Below are positions 55,405 through 64,000 of a stretch of DNA of 64,000 nt, piece after piece. Location of the stretch: NCBI RefSeq assembly GCF_900005765.1, contig NW_021628759.1:62001-126000 (forward strand), read 5' to 3'. Both the position numbers and the translations under genes were made by a program. Position 1 is the stretch's first letter, and each line of letters starts with the position of its first letter. Below the pieces are notes generated by a model. The model was given only the letters and a program-made list of their open reading frames with translations. It was not told the origin of the DNA and did no database searches. The DNA is from Plasmodium relictum. Its lineage: Eukaryota > Apicomplexa > Aconoidasida > Haemosporida > Plasmodiidae.

Positions 55405-58400
55405 ATGGATTTGAATAAAAATGAAGATAAAAATAAAATAAATTTGGGTGAATTACAAGTTGAATCTTCCTCTAAAGAGGAAGCAATCAGAGTTTGCACT
55501 CGTATAAGGCCTCTATTTGAAAAAGAAGTATGTCTTAGAATATTTATATTTTTTTTATATACAACTGCATTTATTTCTAAAGTTGATCGTTATATATATA
55601 AATATTAATATTTTTATTTTAGGTTAATAGGGGACACTTAAAAGCTTGGAAAATGAATAAAACGGATATGCATTTAATAATTGAACCACCTTCTATGACA
55701 GAAATGTTAAATGCACGAGATCCAAGAAAAGGAAATAAAAAGGAAGTTAAAAAGAATGTGGAAAAAACAGAGGGGCAAAAAGCCGTTATACAACGCTATT
55801 ATGCTTTTGATAGATGTTTTGATGATTTTGGTAATTTACAAAATTATGAAATTAAAAGAAATATATAATACTTTAATGATCTTGCTATATTTATTTATAT
55901 ATGCTCTTTATATTTTAGAAATATATTCGCGAATAATTTTTTAATATAATAGTCCATAAAATTTTATTTTATTTATTAATTTGTTTTGCTTTATTTTTTT
56001 TTATTTATTCTATTTTTTTTTTTATTTAGTTGGTAATGAAGAAGTGTATAAACATTTAGCAAGAGATATTATCCTTGATACATTTAAGGGTATAAATGGC
56101 TGTATTCTTGCATATGGTCAAACGGGATCTGGAAAGACACATAGTGTTATGGGTGTTCCCGCTGATCCAGGTATGTTACCTAGATCACTGGCAGAATTTT
56201 TTAATGGTATTGAAAATCCTTCAACATTAAATGAAGATAATATAAGTGTCAAAAGTAATGATTCTGATAATAATACAAAAGAATTTTTAATGAGTGTGAC
56301 ATATTTGGAGGTCTATATGGAACGAGTGAACGATTTACTACAAGAGGGATACAGAGGAGGAGCAGCTGAAAACTTAGATGTAAAAGAGGATCCAAAGAGA
56401 GGATTTGTAGTAATAGGAATCCATGAAGAAACTGTAACATCAATAGATGAAGTCATGCTTTTAGTTGCAAAGGCTGAACAGAGAAGGCATATTGCTCAAA
56501 CAAACTTTAATGAAACATCTTCTAGATCACACACAATATTTACAGTTATTTTAGAATCTAATAAAGTATTAAATGATGGTACTTCTATTAATAAAAGAGG
56601 TGAACTTAAAATAGTAGATCTAGCAGGAAATGAAAGAGCTGGAAGGGCATCTGAAGGAGTAGAAAATGCGAAAACTGTGTTAGAAGAAGGAAAAGCAATA
56701 AATAAAAGTTTATTTGTTTTAAGTGAAGTTATTTCAAAGTTATCGAAAAGGGCTCAAGCTATAGCTACTGGTGATGAAAAAAAGATTAAAAAAATTCAAG
56801 AAGATTTAGTTTTTATTCCATGGAGAGATTCTAAACTAACAAGAATTTTAAGCAAAAGTTTAGGGGGAAATTGTCGTGCATCTGTTATTGTTGCTGTACA
56901 TCCTTCTCATTTATATCTGGATACATCTTTTTCTACCTTACGTTTTGCTTTAAAATGCAAAACAATAAAAAAAAAAATAGAGGTAAATTACTTATCACCA
57001 GAACAATCTGTTATTATGCAACAAAAAGAATTAATAGCTAAATTACAAAATCAATTAAAGCATTTAGCAACATCCAAAAATGTTGATGCACAACTACTTG
57101 GGGGTGATAAAAAGTACGTGAGTTCTAGAAGACCAGAAGAAGATGAAAAAATTTTGGCTTTAAAAAATGAATTAGAAGAAAAAGTTAAAAAGTTTCAGAA
57201 TTTTATTTTAAAATCAGAGTTTCACGTAAACTCAAACAATTATAGAACACTAAGATCAATTGATGCAAACACTGAAAAATCACTAAAATATTCAATGACG
57301 ATTTCTCCTAATATGAAAAGTGAATTTAACTGGCTAAGATCGTTTGATACACATGAATATGATGCTAAGTGGGATGGAATAGAAAAGTATGAGGATCATA
57401 ACGCTCAAGAAAAGTTCAGTATATCTAAAGCTATGGATTACCTAAAAAATAAATCTCCATATAAACTAAATTCTTCGGAAATTAGTGACGTTTTGTCAAA
57501 TGACTCTCAAAAAGATGATTCGATTTCTTTGAATTATTATAACGAATTGGATGAATTAGAAAAATTAGAAAAAAATGAATTAAATAAAAGACAAAAAAAA
57601 GAAAAAGGAGACACAAATAATAAAATATCTAATAAAGAATATGATGAATTAAGTAAGTTAAATTTTATGAAAAATCCTCATTTAAATGAAAATGAAGAAA
57701 TCGAATTTAAAGGAAAAGAATCTAGCAAAATTAAAAAAAAAGTTAAAAAAAATAATAATTTTGATAATAAAGATGTTGTACCATTTAAGAAAAATGATAA
57801 ACTAAAAATGAAAAATAAATCTACCAAATTAAAAAAAAAAAAAAATAAAAAATATAAGAAAGAAATTCTTGACAAACATACTATGCAAAAAAGAATAGAA
57901 GAAGAAACGGATCATGTGTCTTTATCAACTTATAAAGATGAGGACAATATAGTAAAAGAAGTTGACAAAAACTTATATGATACGAACTTTCCCGAAACTG
58001 ATTCTCCAAGCTTACCTCAACAGAAAGAACAAGATAATAATAAAAAACGAACATCTATAATTTCAAATCTAAAAGAAAAAATTGAAGAGGATTTAAAAAA
58101 AAAAAAAAAAATTATTAGTAGAAATGTTGAGCTAAATAAACAAATAAAATTTATTATGAAGTTAATGCAGAAGGTGGGTTTATCTGCAATTTTAACTGGG
58201 ACAGTTCCTCCTGGTAGAAATATAGAAAATGTTTTAAAATTACAAGAAAGCTTGAAAGATGATCTAAAACTATATGAAAATAAGAAATCACTTGGAATAT
58301 TAAATGGAAAAACTAATAACGAAGATATTTGCAATGATTATTCTAAAAATGACAATGATATTGAATCTTTATTAAATTATACATTGGATGACGGAAATGA

Positions 58401-60087
58401 AGCAGAATACGCTGAAACTATATCACATGTGTTTATAAATGAAATGTTTTTTTCCTTTATACTTAGAATACAACAAAAAAATTCTAATGATGAATCTTTA
58501 AAAAACATAGAAGAATCACTGAAAAATGAAGATAATTCTTATGATTTATCAAAAAAAGCATTAGAAGATATCTTAGGGTACTCAATAGTAAATAAGATAG
58601 ATAAAATTGAAGAAATAAATCCTATAAAAAACATAAAAGATGAAAAAAATAAAAATGTAATTGATTCAATTTTAAATATGCTTACTCCTTGGGAACAAAA
58701 AATTTTAGCACTATTATATGAACAACAAAAAATGAGACAAAATGTTCAAAAGATGAAAGAAAAATTTTCACAACGTATTCAAAATATTAACAGTTTTATC
58801 AAAAAAATTTTAATTGACAAGATTGAAGTTGAAAAACACATTAATAGAGTTTTAAAAACAATGGAAACGTATAAAAATGATTTGATAAAGACATCTGATG
58901 TTGATTCCAATTTTAAATTTGCCGGTTTAATGAAAAAACTTGAAGAAATGTCCATTTCATTGGCAGAAAAGACTAGAGATTTTAATGTACTAGCAGATTT
59001 TCATTTAAATTTAAGGAAAATAGTTGAACATAAGGATAATTTAATTAAAGAATTACAAGAAGAAAATAGATTATTTTACCTTGTTCCAAAGTATAATGAA
59101 TTACTACAGGATTTAAACGAACAAGATAATGAGCAAGCCAAGGAGTTAAAGAAGGAATTTCTTTTAATGTATGGGCGTTTGATGCTTGTTAAAAAAAAGC
59201 TGCAAGAAAAGGAAGTTATAGAGAATGATATGAGAAATTTAAATATAAAAATATACACAGAGTTAGTAGAATCAATATCTGTCATAAAGAATTTGGAATC
59301 TCAAAATAAATTCTTAGAGTTTAAATTAAATATGGAAAATAAAAAAAATATGGAAAAAATTAAAAAATTATTAAACGAAAAGCAAAAGCTTAACAAAGTA
59401 ATAAATGAAATGGATAAAATACTTGAAAAAGCAAATATAGATACTAGTGACTTGAAAGATGAAATACTTGAAAATTATAATGCTTCTAACACTAATACGG
59501 AATGTGAAGATGATGAATATGAAAAAGAACTAAAAGAAAATGTAGAAAAGGGAAAAAAAAAAGCAAAAGATGAAAATTTAAAGAAAAAAAAGGAATTAAA
59601 TGAAAATGTTCATAAAGAGAAAACTCAAAAAAAAAAAAAAATTAAAAAAGTAGATTTAAATTTAAACAAGAAGAAAAATACAAAAGTTCCTATAGAAAAA
59701 AATAATTTAAATGATTTAAATGAAGATAACTTAAATTCAAATTTGTCCGAAAAGCAAAAAAAGTTAGTAACTAATAAAAAAAAAAAAATTCCTGATAATA
59801 TTAAAAAAAAAAATATAAAAAAGAAAAAAAAAATGGACGGTCATTTGGAGGGAGATAAAAGTCTAAATAAATTAGACATTGGTGTTAAAAAAAAAAAAAG
59901 ATTGAAAGAAAAAAAAATAGATCTATTAGAAAATTTAAAAAAAGATAGCAAAAAGGAAAATTTGGAAACTGTATTATCAGAAGGTTACGAAAATCAATTA
60001 GAACGTAATGATATTTCTGCCACTGATTATGAAACTAATGAAGTCCGTCATATATTAAATATGGAAATTGAAAAAAAAACTAGATGA
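55405..60087 (+). CDS. Kinesin, divergent (probably kinesin-X4)
   Basis: Microtubule motor of 1462 residues from three exons: 55405-55527, 55623-55830 and 56030-60087, phases consistent. The motor domain is N-terminal (about 28-435): IRVCTRIRPL, P-loop GQTGSGKTHSVMG, switch I NETSSRSHTIF, switch II VDLAGNERAG, and FIPWRDSKLTRILSKSLGGN, ending STLRFALKCKTIKKKIEVN. All ATPase residues are present. Insertions interrupt the early motor region (after EPPSMTEML). A neck and coiled coil follow (KELIAKLQNQLKHLA), then long Lys/Glu-rich segments with more coiled coil at about 1010-1260, and a Lys-rich tail. It does not match kinesin-5, -8 or -13 by eye. From memory the P. falciparum neighbour of PIG-M is kinesin-X4, which fits this position. 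Microgamete or spindle roles are known for several Plasmodium kinesins, not deduced here. Confidence 0.9.
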
Positions 60088-61180
60088 AACTTCAATTTTA
60101 GTCAACATACAAAGATATTTTAGTAAATAGCATAAACAAAAAAAAAAAAAATAAGATAAAAACATTAAAGAACAAAAAAAAAAGTTTGTAATAATATATA
60201 TAATAATAAGAATTAAAGAAAATATTTAGAATACGAAAAAAAAATAAAATAAGTAGCATAATATATTATAATCACATAAAAAACTCTTAGTATTATTAAT
60301 AAAAATGCATACAATACTTATAAAAAAAAAAAAAAAAAAAAGATTTTTTTGAAGTGTTTCTTTAATAAATGAAAATTATGAAAATTAAAGTGTATGAAGA
60401 ATTATTTTTGGCTTCAAACTCTTTTTTTTTATTACATATTCTTCATATATTTTTTTTTTACGTTAAATATTATATATTATGTATTTTTTTTTTTCTTTTT
60501 ATATTATAAAATTCTTATATTTTTATATATTATACTTTTTTATTTTCCATTATTTTCCTTATTTTACAGTGAATCACTTTTTTTTTTTTTTAAATGCTCT
60601 TTTACTATTCTATATTTGTTTTTCTTATTCTATTTAACATAATTTTTTTTTTAAATAGGAAAACAAATATTTTTTACTTTTTTTTTTTAACTATTTTAAG
60701 TAATATATATATATCATGAATGCATTATGATCAAAAATACAACAGTTTTTAAAAAATTATTTCAAATATAACACCCATTTATTATAGAAAATATTTTTAG
60801 CAATAATTATAAACAGTTAAAATGTTAATTGTTCACTCATTAATACATACAACATAAGATATGTATTTCTAAACAACGTTGAAACACTTTTCATCTTTTT
60901 TGTCTTGTTACATTAGTGAAACGCTATCTAGCTGAAGCTATTTTTATTATATGAAAAAAAAAAAAAAAAAAATAGCTAAATGTTAGTTGTTTTTTTGGAA
61001 ATGATCAAAATTTTAAGTTAAATATATTTTATACATAATTTTATTTTTTTATTTTTTTAAAATTACATTCAATAATATTTATCATTTAAATAAAAAAAGT
61101 AAATAAAATTTTGGAATTTTTTTTTTTTTTAATTTTTTTATTTATATATTTTCATATATACATTTTATTTTTATCCAAAC
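60088..61180. other. Intergenic upstream of the small heat-shock gene
   Basis: AT-rich spacer. A patch at about 60835-60980 is less AT-rich and contains TCTAGCTGAAGCTA and, at 60973-60978, TAGCTA, within 250 bases of the HSP20 start codon. A plus-strand open frame at 60394-60642 is T-run driven and not supported. Confidence 0.5.
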
Positions 61181-61873
61181 ATGGTTCTAATAAATACAAC
61201 AAAGCCAAAAGTTATAATTGAATCTTCGGGGGTACCAATAATACAAGAAAATATACCCGGAGTACTTTCTACACCAGTAGAAAAAACTATTTATAGTAGT
61301 TATGCATATAGTGGCCCTATTTCCCATCCAAAGATAATATCTCATAATGAATATAAATATAATTCGACAAAGTACACAACAAAATCACGTAACACTCAAA
61401 AGCCCGAATTCATAAGTACATTTGAGCCACATAATGGATTTTATTATGAAGCAATTCCATTAAAAACTAACACAAATAATATCTTTGAAATAACTCCATC
61501 ACAAGAAGAATTAAATAAAATAACATATAATCCTAGAATTGAAATTTATTCTACATCAGCTTTTGCAGTTATAATGATGGATATTCCGGGAATTTCTAAA
61601 GAAAATCTAAATGTTGAATTGGAAAAGGGATTATTAAAAATTTATGGACGTAAAAATAAACCTATGATTGAAGAATTAGAAAAAGAAAATGAATATCATA
61701 CAAAAATTATAGAAAGGCTAAATGAATACTATTTTTGCAAGATTTTTCAGATGCCTCCTGCATTTTCTGAAGGACAAAGTATATCATGTAAATTAAATGA
61801 TGGAGAACTTGTCATTAAAATTTTAGCAAATGAATTAAAAACACAGAAGAAAGTTATTGATATACAGACATAG
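61181..61873 (+). CDS. HSP20: Small heat-shock protein HSP20 (alpha-crystallin domain)
   Basis: ATP-independent holdase chaperone, 230 residues, single exon. Residues 1-110 are a variable N-terminal arm rich in Pro, Ser, Thr and Tyr. The alpha-crystallin domain spans about 118-216: NPRIEIYSTSAFAVIMMDIP ('dvye.ddayvv..dlPG'), GISKENLNVELEKGLLKIYG, a long Glu/Lys loop, RLNEYYFCKIFQMP, and NDGELVIKI in place of the usual NGVL.i.. motif. A C-terminal I-D-I (226-228) fits the I-x-I/V motif that docks onto neighbouring subunits in oligomers. In P. berghei an HSP20 is needed for normal sporozoite motility, but Plasmodium has several small HSPs and I cannot say this is that orthologue. Confidence 0.9.
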   Translation: MVLINTTKPKVIIESSGVPIIQENIPGVLSTPVEKTIYSSYAYSGPISHPKIISHNEYKYNSTKYTTKSRNTQKPEFISTFEPHNGFYYEAIPLKTNTNNIFEITPSQEELNKITYNPRIEIYSTSAFAVIMMDIPGISKENLNVELEKGLLKIYGRKNKPMIEELEKENEYHTKIIERLNEYYFCKIFQMPPAFSEGQSISCKLNDGELVIKILANELKTQKKVIDIQT

Positions 61874-62455
61874 TTAATAAATTTATATATTTAAATAAAA
61901 AGTAAACATATATATATAAATATGTTTTTCTAATACATTATTTTCCTGTTTTTTTAATGCTTTTTTATTTTTTATTTTTCCTTTAATTTGAAAAGAAACT
62001 ATTATATAAACTTTTGTTTGTGTATTTTATTAATTTTTTTTTTTTTTTAAATGTGCGTTGTTTTTCATAATTTTGTTATTATCTTTAAAAATTGCCAGAA
62101 TCATATTTAAGACACCCTTTTTTTTATTATCTTTTTTTTTTCTTAATTATAAGTTATTTTAATGTTTACATAATATCTTTTTTTTTAATTAAACTTAAAA
62201 AAATTTAAATGTAACATAAAAAAAAAAATTTCAAAAATATCCATAATTTGAAAGTTTTTTAATAATAAGGATAATTTGATAAATATTATTTAATTTGATT
62301 TCTAAAATAATCAAGTATTTTAAAAACATGAAAAAAAATAATATATATATATTTTGTTCATTTTTTTTTGGATTTTTATTTATTTCATTTTTAATGCTAA
62401 AAAAAGAAATTAAAATTTATTGATAATTCTTTCTATAATTTTTTTTCAAAATTGT
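61874..62455. other. Intergenic between convergent genes
   Basis: 3' spacer between HSP20 (plus) and the last gene (minus). T runs only; no feature recognised. Confidence 0.55.
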
Positions 62456-63958
62456 TCATTTTTTTCTAATATTTTCATTATTTATATTATTATATAGAAT
62501 AATTCTTTTTTTTAATGAAGTAAACTTTTTTTTAATTAATTTTTGGTTTTTATTACACATGTAGATACTTTTAATTAATGATGAATTTTTTTCATTTATA
62601 CTTTTACTTGTATTTTGAAAATTTGAATTAACTTCTATTAACTTGATTACTTTATATGCCATTATTTTAATAATTTTTTTTTTTATTTTCTTAAATTTTT
62701 TCTCGTAATATGAATTTAAACCTAAAAAAAAGTAGTAGCATTTTAAAATATTTTCTAAAAAAGTAATTTGATCCCCTGAATTAGAATTATTTATATTTAT
62801 ATTATTTTTTTTTAAATAATAGTCTTTTACATCTATGTAATAATTTTTAACTTTTATAAGTTTTTTTATTAAGTTACTACATTCTACATTTTCATATTTT
62901 TCCATATCACTAGTTAATATATTATTCTTTATATCATTTATTAGTGTCTCCGAATCTATTTGATTATTATTTGATACTTCTAATTTTGATACGATTTCTT
63001 CATTTAATTTAGGTTTATTATTTTTTAAATCATCAAATTTATTATTATGAATACTCTCATCTAATATAATAAATGTCTTTCTCAGTAATTGCAGAGAGGA
63101 ATAATAATAATCACTTTGAAATTTATTTTTAAAATCTTTACATCCATGATTCAAATTATATGGGTTTATATTATCTCCATTATCTTCTGTATCTGTTTCT
63201 TTTTTATCATTATAAACATCACTGTATTCACCTTGGTTTTTGTCAATGTTGTAACTTTTATTTTCCATATTTTCATACTTGATATATTTTTTATGACACT
63301 TTTTTCTATATATTATTAAATTCATTCTTGTATCACTGTTGTTTTTGTATCTACCATTTGTTTCACCATTATTTTTTTCAGAAGTTTTATTATAATTTAT
63401 AATATTACATATATCCAAATTAGAATTATAAGATAATGTGTTTTTTTTGTATAACTCATTAATATAGTCATTATATAAAGATTTAATATATGATGAAAAC
63501 ATATTTTTGAATAAATTAATATCCATTATTTCTTCATTTATAATTAAACTATTAATTAAATAATTTCTAAATTTTGCTTCTTTAGATAAAATGCACAATG
63601 GCTTATAATTTTTTTTTTCTATTAAGTGTATTTCAGTTTTACTATCTTTTCTTTTTATTTTGTCAGTATTACTTGATAAAATTATTTTAAAGCAATCGTA
63701 TATTATGAATAAATTCTTATATATAGCACAAGTAAAATAATTAATATTCTCGTTCATGAATAATTTTTCTTTTCTTTGACAGTCTAAGTTTATATAATGA
63801 GTGAAAATAAAATACACATCATTTATATTATTATCTAGCATTGTATATTTATCTTCAATAATTACTGGATATAAAATATATTCCACATCATATAATAAAT
63901 TTGATTGAAATATGTTAAAATTTTTTTCTTTGTAATTACTTAAAGCCTTTTCTTCCAT
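62456..63958 (-). CDS. Unrecognised conserved-looking protein
   Basis: A single-exon 500-residue frame starting at the ATG complement at 63958. The N-terminal 150 residues look folded: alternating hydrophobic strands (VEYILYPVIIEDKYTML, DVYFIFTHYINLDCQ, YFTCAIYKNLFIIYDCFKIIL). Residues about 195-270 are Asn/Asp/Lys low complexity. The C-terminal half is helical (NILKCYYFFLGLNSYYEKKF, KKIIKIMAYKVIKLIEVN) and ends in a basic segment. No signal peptide or membrane span. I do not recognise a family; the early strands are reminiscent of longin-like or adaptor folds, but this is weak. The stop is TAG-free context ending in RKK close to T-rich 3' DNA. Whether the gene has more exons beyond the window on its 5' side cannot be judged. 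Confidence 0.65.
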   Translation of the reverse strand: MEEKALSNYKEKNFNIFQSNLLYDVEYILYPVIIEDKYTMLDNNINDVYFIFTHYINLDCQRKEKLFMNENINYFTCAIYKNLFIIYDCFKIILSSNTDKIKRKDSKTEIHLIEKKNYKPLCILSKEAKFRNYLINSLIINEEIMDINLFKNMFSSYIKSLYNDYINELYKKNTLSYNSNLDICNIINYNKTSEKNNGETNGRYKNNSDTRMNLIIYRKKCHKKYIKYENMENKSYNIDKNQGEYSDVYNDKKETDTEDNGDNINPYNLNHGCKDFKNKFQSDYYYSSLQLLRKTFIILDESIHNNKFDDLKNNKPKLNEEIVSKLEVSNNNQIDSETLINDIKNNILTSDMEKYENVECSNLIKKLIKVKNYYIDVKDYYLKKNNININNSNSGDQITFLENILKCYYFFLGLNSYYEKKFKKIKKKIIKIMAYKVIKLIEVNSNFQNTSKSINEKNSSLIKSIYMCNKNQKLIKKKFTSLKKRIILYNNINNENIRKK

Positions 63959-64000
63959 TTTAAATAATTTTGAGAAATTATGATAACATAATTGTTTGGT

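Noticed and set aside
60394-60642. 82-codon plus-strand frame
   Set aside because: Almost entirely Phe, Tyr, Ile and Leu from T runs.
1-64000. tRNA, rRNA, snRNA, CRISPR array, LTR or insertion element
   Set aside because: None of the G+C islands showed a cloverleaf, box motifs or paired terminal repeats; no spaced direct-repeat array was seen. A covariance-model scan would be the decisive test for small RNAs.

Overview
The window is nuclear DNA of a malaria parasite (Plasmodium). The signs are extreme A+T richness, long poly-T/poly-A stretches and (TA)n microsatellites between genes, short AT-rich GT...AG introns, and proteins full of Asn/Lys low-complexity insertions. The gene set is eukaryotic and apicomplexan: an alanyl-tRNA synthetase with a secretory/apicoplast-type leader, GPI mannosyltransferase I, RLI1/ABCE1, RPN11, TIM9, a divergent kinesin. 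The species cannot be fixed from sequence alone. The very AT-rich intergenic DNA and a large secreted protein that I cannot match to P. falciparum make an avian parasite such as P. gallinaceum or P. relictum my best guess. No tRNA, rRNA, CRISPR array or intact mobile element was seen.

Layout. 0.9-9.7 kb: mitochondrial carrier, TIM9, a helical-repeat organelle protein (minus), a six-exon ribosomal-L1-domain protein and a four-exon MAGE/NSE3-like protein (minus). 11.2-16 kb: RLI1 and RPN11, each ending in a tiny last exon. 17-24.8 kb: a secretory block with a small five-exon EGF-like type I membrane protein and two large repeat-rich secreted proteins (minus). 26.8-34 kb: AlaRS (minus), MRT4 and NADH-cytochrome b5 reductase (minus). 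34-41 kb: gene-poor, with broken coding relics (one resembling a cyclic-nucleotide-binding domain) around one 425-residue protein. 41-48.2 kb: kelch protein and a type II membrane protein (both minus). 48.2-51.5 kb: gene-poor. 51.5-60 kb: PIG-M (eight exons), a candidate small cysteine-rich gene and a kinesin. 61-64 kb: a small heat-shock protein and an unrecognised minus-strand protein.

Genes are transcribed singly, not as operons. Housekeeping themes are ribosome biogenesis and recycling (L1-domain protein, MRT4, RLI1), organelle biogenesis (TIM9, carrier, helical-repeat protein, AlaRS) and genome maintenance (NSE3-like). From memory, genes of the first 34 kb have P. falciparum orthologues near the right end of chromosome 13, while PIG-M and the kinesin are neighbours on chromosome 12. 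If so, the gene-poor stretch with relics holds an evolutionary breakpoint. Many genes needed exon reconstruction by eye; exon coordinates are given and should be checked against RNA data.
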